Of a stretch of DNA of 64,000 bases, positions 33,614 to 41,683 are shown piece after piece. Each line of letters opens with the position of its first letter. The stretch's first letter is position 1. The notes under the pieces were generated by a model, which ran no database searches, was not told the DNA's origin, and worked only from the letters and a program-made list of their open reading frames with translations. Location of the stretch: assembly GCF_000266885.1 (NCBI RefSeq), contig NC_018020.1, positions 992,001 to 1,056,000 on the forward strand, given 5' to 3'. This stretch comes from Turneriella parva DSM 21527 (GTDB lineage Bacteria > Spirochaetota > Leptospiria > Turneriellales > Turneriellaceae). The translations under genes were made by a program, and so were the position numbers.

Positions 33614-34906
33614 ATGATAACAATCAAGCTGCTCATAGCCGCGTCACTGGTAACGTCGCTGCACGCTGTCAATCCGTTCGTGCAAACCCGCGGCATGGAT
33701 CTCGTGCGGGGTGGCAAGAAGTACACCTTCATGGGAGCGAACCTTTGGTACGGCATGAACCTCGGCGCGTTCGACCGGCCACGCCTCAAACGCGAGCTCG
33801 ACCGCTTGCAGAGACTCGGTATCAAGAACCTGCGCATTTTGGCAGCGAGCGAAGGGCCTGACAACGAACGCTGGCGCATTGTGCCGGCGCTGCAGACTGC
33901 GCCCGGTGCCTACAACCAGAGGCTGCTCGAGGGGCTCGACTACCTGCTCGCTGAAATGGCGAAGCGCGACATGACCGCGGTGCTGGTGCTCGGCAACTAC
34001 TGGCACTGGTCGGGTGGTTTTGGGCAGTACCAGGCGTGGGCCGGCAAGGGAGCGATTCCTTACCCCGAGTTTGACCCCCAGGCGCGTGGCGGGTCTGACT
34101 ACAAACTCTCTTCGTGGTGGCGCTGGTTTCGTTACAACTACTACGTGACCCGTTTCTACAAGAACCCCGTGGCAGTCGGCTTCTACCACAACACCGTGCG
34201 CATGCTCGTGACACGCGTGAACCATGTCACGCGCAGGGCGTATAAAGACGACCCGACGATCATGGCCTGGCAGCTCGCAAACGAGCCAGCCGGATTTCTG
34301 AGCGGCGACAGCTATGACAAGTGGATCGCCGAGTCTGCGGCGCTCATCAAGTCGCTCGACCGCAACCACCTGGTGAGCACCGGTGCCATGGGAGAGGTCT
34401 TCCAGTTTTCGGGCAATGACCAGGTCAAGAATCACTCCCACAAAGATATCGATTATACCACCGTGCACATCTGGGTGCAGAACTCGGGGCTCTATAACCC
34501 TTGGAAGGCGAGTGAGACATACACTAAATCTGTCGAAGTGCTGCACAAACAGCTGGCACAACACCGCGAAATGGCGAAGAAACTCGGCAAGCCGCTCGTC
34601 TTCGAGGAGTTCGGTTTTTCACGCGACATGAACCGCTTTGCGGCGGGCACTCCCGTGACCCTGCGCGACGATTTCTACGCGCAGGCATTCTACCACGTGC
34701 TCGAATCACAGAAGACGGATTCGCCGATCGCCGGCGTCAACATCTGGGCCTGGGGTGGCGAGGGCCGGCCCGCGCACAACGAGTGGAAACCTGGCGACAA
34801 TTTCATCGGCGACCCACCGCACGAAGCGCAGGGTTGGTACAGTGTTTACGACACCGACGCGACGACGCTGAAGTTGATTCGTGAGGTGGCGGGAAGGCTT
34901 AAATAG
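33614..34906 (+). CDS. Secreted GH5 endo-beta-1,4-mannanase
   Basis: The 430-residue protein has a signal peptide (TIKLLIAASLVTSLHAVNPF) and a GH5_7-type catalytic domain. FMGANLWYGMNLG opens the barrel. IMAWQLANEPAG has the acid/base Glu, and LVFEEFGFSRDMN the nucleophile Glu. Family members cut mannan or glucomannan. Exported by the Sec pathway, it suggests use of plant or algal polysaccharide. The length is normal for a single-domain enzyme. Confidence 0.88.
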   Translation: MITIKLLIAASLVTSLHAVNPFVQTRGMDLVRGGKKYTFMGANLWYGMNLGAFDRPRLKRELDRLQRLGIKNLRILAASEGPDNERWRIVPALQTAPGAYNQRLLEGLDYLLAEMAKRDMTAVLVLGNYWHWSGGFGQYQAWAGKGAIPYPEFDPQARGGSDYKLSSWWRWFRYNYYVTRFYKNPVAVGFYHNTVRMLVTRVNHVTRRAYKDDPTIMAWQLANEPAGFLSGDSYDKWIAESAALIKSLDRNHLVSTGAMGEVFQFSGNDQVKNHSHKDIDYTTVHIWVQNSGLYNPWKASETYTKSVEVLHKQLAQHREMAKKLGKPLVFEEFGFSRDMNRFAAGTPVTLRDDFYAQAFYHVLESQKTDSPIAGVNIWAWGGEGRPAHNEWKPGDNFIGDPPHEAQGWYSVYDTDATTLKLIREVAGRLK

Positions 34907-34942
34907 GCTTTACGCGCCTTTCCCTCTTGCGCATAGAGTGGC

Positions 34943-35332
34943 ATGGCTTCACGTGCCGCTGACTGGCTGAGGCAGGCCGAAGATGACGCGGCATGGCTCG
35001 CCGATTCGATCGAAGACGGTCATTTTTCTCAAGCTTGCTACATCGCTCAACAGGTTGCTGAGAAGGCACTGAAGAGCCTGGCGTTTTCACGGGGCGCCTC
35101 AGAAATCAAGGGCCACTCCGTAACGAAAATCGCGCAGGCACTTGCGATCAATGCTGAGATCGAACGCGCGGGCAAGATTCTAGATCGTTACTATATCTCC
35201 GGGCGTTATCCGGACGCTTTTCCCGAGGGTATTCCCAGCGACTTTCTCGATCGCGAAGCGGCATTATCGGCGCAGAGCGAGGCTTTGTTAGTTCTGAACA
35301 AAGTTAAGCTGCTGCTGGGGCAGTCTCAATGA
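34943..35332 (+). CDS. HEPN-domain protein, first of two HEPN-MNT pairs
   Basis: The 129-residue all-helical protein matches the HEPN family: SQACYIAQQVAEKALKSLAF, then SRGASEIKGHSVTKIAQAL with Arg and His seven residues apart (the usual form is Rx4-6H). It overlaps the nucleotidyltransferase gene by four bases. HEPN-MNT pairs act as toxin-antitoxin modules in which the HEPN part is usually an RNase and the MNT partner modifies it. A clear paralogue pair is at 43335-44074. Confidence 0.82.
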   Translation: MASRAADWLRQAEDDAAWLADSIEDGHFSQACYIAQQVAEKALKSLAFSRGASEIKGHSVTKIAQALAINAEIERAGKILDRYYISGRYPDAFPEGIPSDFLDREAALSAQSEALLVLNKVKLLLGQSQ

Positions 35333-35676
35333 GTACGATTGTTTTTCCCACATTCAAAGACCCGCTCAATGGTCTTTCGCTCGAAGATTTCACGTCCAAG
35401 CTAAGGGAAATGCTCACCGACCGTGTGCATAGCGCCTGGCTGTACGGCTCGGTCGCAAGGGGCGAAGCACGACCCGATAGTGATGTAGATCTGTTTATCG
35501 TTACCGATACCGATCTGCCGTTTCACGAACGCGGCGCACTGTTTGACGATCTACGCGATTTTAACGCCAACATCGAGCCACTGGTCTACACGCCTGCAGA
35601 ATGGCTGCACCTGACATCCGACCCTACTGTTGGTTTTTGGCAGAGTGCGGTGCGTGAAATGGTGAAGCTGCTTTGA
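35329..35676 (+). CDS. MNT-type minimal nucleotidyltransferase, partner of HEPN
   Basis: The 115-residue protein has the motif LYGSVARGEARPDSDVDLF, i.e. GS-x10-DxD as in MntA. MntA antitoxins adenylylate the HEPN toxin HepT (type VII systems). The C-terminus ends FWQSAVREMVKLL, near-identical in plan to the second copy at 43727. The four-base overlap fixes the pair as one unit. Confidence 0.85.
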   Translation: MSTIVFPTFKDPLNGLSLEDFTSKLREMLTDRVHSAWLYGSVARGEARPDSDVDLFIVTDTDLPFHERGALFDDLRDFNANIEPLVYTPAEWLHLTSDPTVGFWQSAVREMVKLL

Positions 35677-35689
35677 TTACTCCGCGCGC

Positions 35690-36499
35690 TCAGTAGAAAT
35701 CCGCCTCAGAAATTAGCGTATCTTTATACTTATCGCCGGGATAAACCGAAACGATTTCAATACCGATCACCAGAGCCTCTTTGATCTCGATGCCCATTTC
35801 TCTGTCTTCTTTTGATATCTGGACATTCCAATTGCAACCTTCGAGCGGAACGGTAATCTTCTGATAACCAAACTGGTCCTTTAGTTGCAACGGAACTTTG
35901 CAGTGCGATTTAATCTGGGAATAGGACGTCCAGGTTTCAATGCCTCCCGCCTGCGCACTCGCGATATGCAGCACCAGGTCTTTCACGCGATTATTGTTCT
36001 TCCAAATGCGCTGCGACTTGCCGTAACCGTTAAAGATCTTCAGCGTCGCCGTCTTACGCTTGCCGCGCGGAATATATTTTATTGGAAAAAGCACTGCCTG
36101 CCCGACGCCATCACCCTCGACGGCTTCAGACCACCCGGTATCTGTCCTCTTATCAATCAAAGAACCGGCAGAGAACATACAGCTCCAGGTGTAGTTTTTA
36201 CCTTGCGACTCAAGGGCATCGGGGCCATCGGCGACAATTTTCGGCGGCTTGCCTTCGGCAGTGAGCGTCGAGGTTGCCCACGATTCCCACGCGCCTTCTT
36301 TGGCGCCGGTTTTACCCCAGACGTCTTCACTATTGTACCGCAACAAGCTGAAATCAGCACTCCTGATATTTTGCAGCAAGTAAGGATTTGCCTGCCCTGA
36401 ACATGGGGCGGGCGGCTCCGATGGATACATGGTCAGAACCAGTATCACTGGTATCATTGCGTAGCGCAGTTTGAGAGAGAAGTTTCGGTAAAGCGTCAT
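35690..36499 (-). CDS. Secreted protein with NADase-type glycan-binding (discoidin-like) domain
   Basis: The 269-residue protein has a signal peptide (RYAMIPVILVLTMYPSEPPA). The domain RTDTGWSEAVEGDGVGQAVL, then TLKIFNGYGKSQRIWKNNNR and KDLVLHIASAQ, matches the discoidin-like 'NADase-type glycan-binding' module that is common in Leptospira. It probably binds glycans outside the cell. It converges with the HEPN-MNT pair. Confidence 0.75.
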   Translation of the reverse strand: MTLYRNFSLKLRYAMIPVILVLTMYPSEPPAPCSGQANPYLLQNIRSADFSLLRYNSEDVWGKTGAKEGAWESWATSTLTAEGKPPKIVADGPDALESQGKNYTWSCMFSAGSLIDKRTDTGWSEAVEGDGVGQAVLFPIKYIPRGKRKTATLKIFNGYGKSQRIWKNNNRVKDLVLHIASAQAGGIETWTSYSQIKSHCKVPLQLKDQFGYQKITVPLEGCNWNVQISKEDREMGIEIKEALVIGIEIVSVYPGDKYKDTLISEADFY

Positions 36500-36585
36500 G
36501 ACCTGTGCTATTAACCCACATCAAAACGACGAGTATTTATTTGAGAGTCTTTCGCTCAAGAGTCAGCCGTCACGACGGGCCGAAT

Positions 36586-37134
36586 CTACTTCAACACCAT
36601 CTTCACCAGACTCAATACCACCAGCAACACTGCCGCGCCGCCCGCTGCATTGTAGAGACCGAGCAATTTCTGCTCCCGCGCATCATTCCACGGCATGATA
36701 CCTGCATCTGCCTGCTTCATGAAGCGAAATTGCAGGGGTATCAGCACGCCCATCCAAAGAGCGCCCGTCGCCGCGAAATAGATCAGTGCCCATTTGAGCC
36801 ACTCAACCGCAAGCGGATGACCGTAAGCACCCACGAGCACGGTGGCGTTCCAGAGTAGAAGAATCAGACCAGGCCCCGTAAAGGCGAGGTCGGTGATATT
36901 CATGAGTCTTGCAGCGAAAGCGAACCAATCGTTCTTGCGCGAGGCCACTGCGACAGAGAACCAGAGCGCACTCACGACAATATTCCCGAGAAAGATGATC
37001 GCTCCCAGAATGTGCAGAAACCGGTGCACCGCACGTGGAAAGACCTCTGGCAGCGACACACCCACAAAAAGCAAGGTCGTGAGCGCGCCGATGATCGCGA
37101 GCTCAACCGCGAATGCGATTTTGAACTTTTTCAT
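36586..37134 (-). CDS. DUF2269-like integral membrane protein
   Basis: The 182-residue protein has four to five transmembrane helices and the motif RAVHRFLHILGAIIFLGNIV with histidines typical of the DUF2269 family of predicted cytochrome-like membrane proteins. It overlaps the upstream oxidoreductase by four bases and is the third gene of the PadR operon. Confidence 0.72.
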   Translation of the reverse strand: MKKFKIAFAVELAIIGALTTLLFVGVSLPEVFPRAVHRFLHILGAIIFLGNIVVSALWFSVAVASRKNDWFAFAARLMNITDLAFTGPGLILLLWNATVLVGAYGHPLAVEWLKWALIYFAATGALWMGVLIPLQFRFMKQADAGIMPWNDAREQKLLGLYNAAGGAAVLLVVLSLVKMVLK

Positions 37135-37712
37135 TTTGCCTCCTGCGCACCAGTGCGGCGCGCTTCATTCAGAAATTTTTGCAGCCGCTTCTCAGGTGCA
37201 CCACGCACCGGCCCAAAGATATGGTATTTCACCGGCTTCACTCCGCAGAATTCGAGCGTCGCAAACTTCAACAGCCGCAACCCGGGCGCGCGGTTGAACC
37301 AGCGGTAATACCACGCAGGGGCATCCATCGTGATGAAGATGCGCGCGGTTTTGCCCTTGAGTAACTTCTCGGGTAAGGGGGAGTTTTTGCGGTACTTGAA
37401 AGCAAACCCCGGCAGAAAAACTCTGTCGAGAAAACCTTTAAGCAATGCCGGCATCGAAGCCCACCAGCTCGGGAACACAAAGACGAGATGGTCAGCCGCA
37501 CGAATCAGCTGCTGCGCCTTTGCCAGATCAGGTTCGAGCGCCTGCTCTGCTTTATAGCCCTCGCGCAGAATGGGGTCAAACTGCAGCCGGGGCAGATCGA
37601 GCAGGTCAACCTGAGCTCCCCCTTGCTGCGCTGCCGTTGCATATTCGCGCGCAATGCTGCCGCACAATGATTCTGACCGCGGGTGGCCCTGGATGACGAG
37701 TATCTTTTTCAT
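37131..37712 (-). CDS. NAD(P)H-dependent oxidoreductase, flavodoxin-like
   Basis: From the ATG at 37712 the product is 193 residues and begins ILVIQGHPRSESLCGSIARE, the FMN-binding start of the NQO1/KefF-like flavodoxin-2 family. Also present are FVFPSWWASMPALLKGFLDR, which matches the family's FPxWWxxxPAxLK motif, and a final FCGVKPVKYHIFGP. It likely reduces quinones or similar compounds with two electrons. It is the second gene of a PadR-controlled operon (ATGA overlaps on both sides). Confidence 0.88.
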   Translation of the reverse strand: MKKILVIQGHPRSESLCGSIAREYATAAQQGGAQVDLLDLPRLQFDPILREGYKAEQALEPDLAKAQQLIRAADHLVFVFPSWWASMPALLKGFLDRVFLPGFAFKYRKNSPLPEKLLKGKTARIFITMDAPAWYYRWFNRAPGLRLLKFATLEFCGVKPVKYHIFGPVRGAPEKRLQKFLNEARRTGAQEAK

Positions 37713-38284
37713 GGCTTTTTGCTCCCGGTTTTCTTTTTGGCGATGGAGTCGAGAATTTCGTGGGCCGACTTCACCCATCTGAGCTCCATCTTCGTGCGCT
37801 CGATACCATAGTCGAGCGTCATGCGCCAGAAAGGGTAATCGGGCGACTTGTCTTTGTAATCGGCGATGTCTTTTTCGACGCCGGCATAAACCTTGAGCGT
37901 TGCCTCGCCCATTTCCTGGTGGCGCTGCAGGTGCCGGCGAATGCCGTTATGATCAAGCTGGCTGCCAAAGAAAAGCTTCAGCAAGAGCTCGTTACGCTCA
38001 GCGAGCGGCTCGGCTGGTTTGGCGAGCCATTGCTGCAGCTTCTTGCGGCCGGTGGCGGTAATTGCGTAGACGATACGGTCGGTGCCTTTTGCATCGAGGG
38101 TTTTTGCCTTGCGGATTAACCCTTGCTGCTCGAGTTTTTTCAGATTGGGATAGATCTGGCCGAAACTTTCATTCCAGAAATAGCCGATGCTCGTCTCGAT
38201 AAACTTTTTCATATCGTAGCCGCTGCATTCGTATTGCGTCAGAATGCCAAGCAGGGCGTACTGGGTTTTGTTCTCGCGCTTCAT
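37709..38284 (-). CDS. PadR-family transcriptional regulator
   Basis: The 191-residue protein has the PadR winged helix (YALLGILTQYECSGYDMKKF; then FGQIYPNLKKLEQQGLIRKA) and the C-terminal dimerisation helices (vir_act_alpha_C). It heads the operon with the oxidoreductase and DUF2269 genes and overlaps the former by four bases. A perfect 10-bp-arm palindrome lies directly upstream, so it is likely an autorepressor released by a phenolic or quinone-like ligand. Confidence 0.9.
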   Translation of the reverse strand: MKRENKTQYALLGILTQYECSGYDMKKFIETSIGYFWNESFGQIYPNLKKLEQQGLIRKAKTLDAKGTDRIVYAITATGRKKLQQWLAKPAEPLAERNELLLKLFFGSQLDHNGIRRHLQRHQEMGEATLKVYAGVEKDIADYKDKSPDYPFWRMTLDYGIERTKMELRWVKSAHEILDSIAKKKTGSKKP

Positions 38285-38288
38285 TCAA

Positions 38289-38309
38289 CTAATAGATACT
38301 ATCTATTAG
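38289..38309. promoter_or_regulatory. Operator palindrome for PadR
   Basis: CTAATAGATA-C-TATCTATTAG, a perfect 10-bp-arm inverted repeat, starts five bases upstream of the padR-like start codon. Its position and symmetry fit autoregulation of the three-gene operon. Confidence 0.75.
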
Positions 38310-38345
38310 ATATAACGGCAAGTATTTTCGCAGATTTCTTTCTTC

Positions 38346-38383
38346 TTTTCATTAGGCGGGCAATTTATTGCCTGCCTAATGAA
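38346..38383. repeat. Inverted repeat of the CATTAGGC family
   Basis: Arms TTTCATTAGGC (38346-38356) and GCCTAATGAAA (38373-38383) are exact complements, with a further GGCAAT/ATTGCC pair inside. The right arm contains the ATG of the S4-like gene (38379). The outer arm matches the 32-bp palindrome at 39708-39739, so these may belong to one dispersed repeat family. Confidence 0.65.
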
Positions 38384-38633
38384 AGATAACCTGCCCCCAC
38401 AACCGCCGGGCTCAACGCGCATCACGCTGGTGCTCGAACGCCGCAGCGACCGGCTCGACGGCATTTTACTCGAGGCGATGCGCCAGCAGACTGATAACAA
38501 GAAGGTGTGCGACATCAGCCGCTCAGCGCTCAAGGCGCTCTTTACTCAGCACAAGGTATTGATCAAAGGCCAGCCCGCTAAGCCCTCGTCGAGCATAGCG
38601 ACCGGTACAACTTATGTGGATGTTCTTATTTGA
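38379..38633 (+). CDS. Small S4-like RNA-binding domain protein
   Basis: The 84-residue protein ends with the pattern ISRSALKALFTQHKVLIKGQ, then AKPSSSIATGTTYVDVLI, which resembles the S4 domain at the N-terminus of RluA-type pseudouridine synthases. The catalytic domain is absent. It could be a stand-alone RNA-binding protein or a fragment; the closing hairpin after it suggests a finished gene. The start codon lies within a palindrome arm. Confidence 0.55.
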   Translation: MKDNLPPQPPGSTRITLVLERRSDRLDGILLEAMRQQTDNKKVCDISRSALKALFTQHKVLIKGQPAKPSSSIATGTTYVDVLI

Positions 38634-38663
38634 TGCGTGCGCTTCGCACACGCATCAAATAAG
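38625..38663. terminator. Bidirectional terminator between convergent genes
   Basis: Exact 15-bp arms, CTTATTTGATGCGTG (38625-38639) and its complement (38649-38663), close a short loop between the plus-strand gene ending at 38633 and the minus-strand gene ending at 38667. The AT-rich ends and GC-rich top fit a two-way Rho-independent terminator. Confidence 0.75.
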
Positions 38664-38666
38664 ATA

Positions 38667-39155
38667 TCAGAAATGCGAGTGATCGTCAACAACCGGGTCT
38701 TTTTCACCCGTGTGAAACAGCGAAGCATAGTTAGCGCACAGCACGACTGAATAGTTCGACTTGGCATCGAGTTCAAATTTCAGCGTCTTTTGTCCCGTGA
38801 CCAGAGGGTGCAGCTTCAACTCAGAACCAAAGATCGTGTTCTGCACCTCAATCCTAATATTCATTCTTTCTTCATTCACCAGCGTCGCGGTTTTCACGTG
38901 AGCCGTTCTTTCACCACGCCCGGTGACAACCGCGATATAATACAGAATATTTTTATCCATCGGCATCTTCACTTCGAACGCCTTGCCCGCCGTCTGGTGA
39001 ACCTCAGTGCGGCACTGGTAACCCTTCGCAATCGCGCGCTCGCCGAATTGCCGCGCCTCGCTTTGAATCACGGTCTCTTGCGTCGCAAGCAGAACGAACG
39101 TGCTGCAGAGCGTGAGGGTAATGCCAAGAATCAAAGCGCGGTTGAGGATTTTCAT
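38667..39155 (-). CDS. Hypothetical secreted protein
   Basis: The 162-residue protein has an N-terminal signal (RALILGITLTLCSTFVLLAT) and a beta-rich mature part (FEVKMPMDKNILYYIAVVTG, TAHVKTATLVNEERMNIRIE). It is probably periplasmic. Function unknown. Confidence 0.65.
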   Translation of the reverse strand: MKILNRALILGITLTLCSTFVLLATQETVIQSEARQFGERAIAKGYQCRTEVHQTAGKAFEVKMPMDKNILYYIAVVTGRGERTAHVKTATLVNEERMNIRIEVQNTIFGSELKLHPLVTGQKTLKFELDAKSNYSVVLCANYASLFHTGEKDPVVDDHSHF

Positions 39156-39246
39156 CGGTTACGGGTCGGGCACGCATTTCAGGGCTGCAATCGTATTTTG
39201 AACAAATCGGCTTGACCCGCGCGACGATACCGGCCAAGGTAACCCC

Positions 39247-39699
39247 ATGAACGGATTCAGAAACGCCTCATATGTGGGCTTTGTGCTTTTTCTCATCGGT
39301 CTCGTCGTGACGGGCTATGGACTCTACAATCTCACCATCGAAAAGAAGCTCGATGCAGTCGGCATCAAGACCAAGGGCAAGGTCTATGACCTCGCCGTGA
39401 TCGAACCCTACCGCAAGGCATTGGTCGAGTTCAAAGATAGTAAGGGCAAAAAAGTGCAATTTGAAGACAAACTCTTCTGGAACCACAGCTTTCAAAAGTA
39501 CACCAAGGGACAAGAGGTCGAAGTGCTCTATGACCCGGCCGACCCAATTCGTACGGCAGTTATCAACGACTTTTTTCAGCGCGCCACTGCTCCCTGGTTT
39601 CCCGTGATCATCGGCGGCATTCTGTTTATCGTGGGCTTCATTCTGCGCAAGATCATGCTCAAGAAAGCCAAAGAGCTTGATGCGCGAATGGGTAGATAA
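39247..39699 (+). CDS. DUF3592 family membrane protein
   Basis: The 150-residue protein has an N-terminal and a C-terminal transmembrane helix flanking a beta domain (KTKGKVYDLAVIEPYRKALV, then GQEVEVLYDPADPIRTAVIN). This is the DUF3592 layout, with the typical YDPxDP motif. Function unknown. Confidence 0.8.
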   Translation: MNGFRNASYVGFVLFLIGLVVTGYGLYNLTIEKKLDAVGIKTKGKVYDLAVIEPYRKALVEFKDSKGKKVQFEDKLFWNHSFQKYTKGQEVEVLYDPADPIRTAVINDFFQRATAPWFPVIIGGILFIVGFILRKIMLKKAKELDARMGR

Positions 39700-39707
39700 C
39701 TAGCTTT

Positions 39708-39739
39708 CATTAGGCAGGGGTTTAAACCCCTGCCTAATG
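39708..39739. repeat. Perfect 32-bp palindrome, possible terminator
   Basis: The left arm CATTAGGCAGGGGTTT and its complement meet with no spacer (39708-39739), nine bases after the DUF3592 stop. As RNA it would form a stem of up to 16 bp. The outer eight bases are shared with the inverted repeat at 38346-38383. It may end transcription before the lipoprotein gene at 39798. Confidence 0.7.
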
Positions 39740-39797
39740 ATGGCATAGGGCACGCTGCCCTATGGACAAGCGCTTCTCTTTGTGGTAGAGAAGCGCT

Positions 39798-41633
39798 ATG
39801 AACACCAGAAGTTTAGCCGTTATATTGCTTACGGGCATTGCCACGTTGCAATGCGCCAAGAACGAGAACGCGAATACAGATAAGGGCAACGGCAATGCCG
39901 CCAGCTCAGGCTTTTCAGTCAGCGCCACCGTTTCGGGCCTCACCGGCACGGGCCTTGTGCTAACGCTCAATTCGGCCACAGACATCGCTGTCTCGGCAAA
40001 TGGCACGGTATCGGTCGCGGGCAGCCTCGCAGGCGGTGCCACCTATGCGGTGGCTGTCAAAACCCAGCCCGTGAACCCCGACCAAATCTGCGCCGTGGCA
40101 AACGCCAGCGGCACCATTACTGGGGGGAATGTGACCAATATTGCGATTACCTGCGAAGTAACTGGCTGGCAACAAGAAGCTTACGTAAAGGCGTCGAATG
40201 CGAATGGATCCGATAGTTTTGGCTCTGCGGTCGCAATTGAAGGCGACCTGATGGTTGTCGGTGCTTACGCTGAAGACAGTGACTCAAATACCATTCTTCA
40301 AGGTTCAACCGCAAGTTCAAGCAACGCAGGTAACACCAACGGTGCTGCATATGTATTCCGTCGAACGGGAAATATATGGATTCAAGAGGCCTATCTGAAA
40401 CCATCTAATATGGATGAGCGAGACAAGTTCGGTTGGGCGGTTGCCATATCAAATGGTCGGATCGCCGTAGCGGCGCCAGATGAAGATGCTAATCAAACAA
40501 CCATTACGCACGGAAGCACTGCCAGTAGTAACAACACACAAGCGAATGCCGGAGCGGTATATATATTCGAAAAGAATGGAACAAACTGGGAACAGAAGGC
40601 TTATATAAAAGCGCCCAATGCTGCGGCCGGCCACGAATTCGGTTACGCACTAGCAATGTCTGGTGATACTCTGGTGGTAGGTGCCAAGGGTGAATCGAGC
40701 GCACAAACAACGATTACCAACGGCCCAACAGCGAGCACCGATACGTCAACCGCAAATTCAGGCGCAGTTTACGTCTACCGCCGGACAAGTGGCACTTGGG
40801 CGCAAGAAGCGTACATCAAGGCAGGCAACTCAGAATATTTGGACCTTTTCGGCTATAGCGCGAGCATATCTGGCGACGCGATTGTCGTGGGTGCTTACAA
40901 CGAAGATAGTGGGCAATCTACCATTACGAATGGGTCAGGGACAAGTTCGGATAACTCGATCACGAATTCAGGGGCCGTCTACGTATACCGCAGATCGGGT
41001 GTCAACTGGAGCCAAGAAGCATATATTAAAGCACCGAACCCTGATGCTGAAGACTTGTTTGGATATATGGTCGCGATTTCAGGAGACACGATATTGGTTG
41101 GCGCAGGTGGTGATGACAGCGGACAAACGACCATCACCAATGGCACAACAGCCAGCACTGACAATTCGGTAATTGAAGCGGGCGCAGCCTATATATACCG
41201 GCGCACCGCAGGCATTTGGAGTCAAGAAGCTTATCTTAAAGCATCGAATGCCGAAAGCAATGATGGCTTTGGCTACACCATTGCGCTTCAGGGTAATGTC
41301 GCTGTAGTTAGTTGCGCGTACGATGACAGCAGCCAAACCACCGTCACTAATGGGAGTACCGCCAGCTCAGATAACTCTGTCAATGACACCGGAGCAGCTT
41401 TCATCTTCAGACGAAATGGCACAACCTGGTCACAGGAAGCGTATCTTAAACCACCCGTCGCCCAGGCAAACAAATGGTTCGGTGAAGCAGGTCTTTCGAT
41501 ATCTGGCGACACCGTCGCGGTCTACGCCTACGGCGACAGCAGCAACCAAAACACCATCACCAACGGCCCAACGGCCAGCAGCGACACGTCGATGTCAGGT
41601 GCCGGCGCGGTGCATGTGTTTCGGTTAAAGTAA
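39798..41633 (+). CDS. Lipoprotein with seven FG-GAP repeats (integrin-like propeller)
   Basis: The 611-residue protein has a lipoprotein-like signal (SLAVILLTGIATLQCAKNEN; lipobox LQC). One Ig-like module follows (SGLTGTGLVLTLNSATDI ... VTNIAITCEV), the same type as in the gene at 17011. Seven repeats of about 70 residues come next, each with WxQEAYxKxxN, FGYxxAISGDTxVVGA and TITNGxTASxDxS. Seven repeats fit a closed beta-propeller of the FG-GAP kind. The protein should be anchored to the outer membrane and exposed. Confidence 0.85.
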   Translation: MNTRSLAVILLTGIATLQCAKNENANTDKGNGNAASSGFSVSATVSGLTGTGLVLTLNSATDIAVSANGTVSVAGSLAGGATYAVAVKTQPVNPDQICAVANASGTITGGNVTNIAITCEVTGWQQEAYVKASNANGSDSFGSAVAIEGDLMVVGAYAEDSDSNTILQGSTASSSNAGNTNGAAYVFRRTGNIWIQEAYLKPSNMDERDKFGWAVAISNGRIAVAAPDEDANQTTITHGSTASSNNTQANAGAVYIFEKNGTNWEQKAYIKAPNAAAGHEFGYALAMSGDTLVVGAKGESSAQTTITNGPTASTDTSTANSGAVYVYRRTSGTWAQEAYIKAGNSEYLDLFGYSASISGDAIVVGAYNEDSGQSTITNGSGTSSDNSITNSGAVYVYRRSGVNWSQEAYIKAPNPDAEDLFGYMVAISGDTILVGAGGDDSGQTTITNGTTASTDNSVIEAGAAYIYRRTAGIWSQEAYLKASNAESNDGFGYTIALQGNVAVVSCAYDDSSQTTVTNGSTASSDNSVNDTGAAFIFRRNGTTWSQEAYLKPPVAQANKWFGEAGLSISGDTVAVYAYGDSSNQNTITNGPTASSDTSMSGAGAVHVFRLK

Positions 41634-41683
41634 GGTAGCATCCAGCTTATCTCGAAAATCTTAAGAATATCAATAGGTGATTT

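Noticed and set aside
33644-34564. Long antisense ORF opposite the GH5 mannanase
   Set aside because: It is a high-GC shadow of a clear secreted glycosidase and has no recognisable domain.
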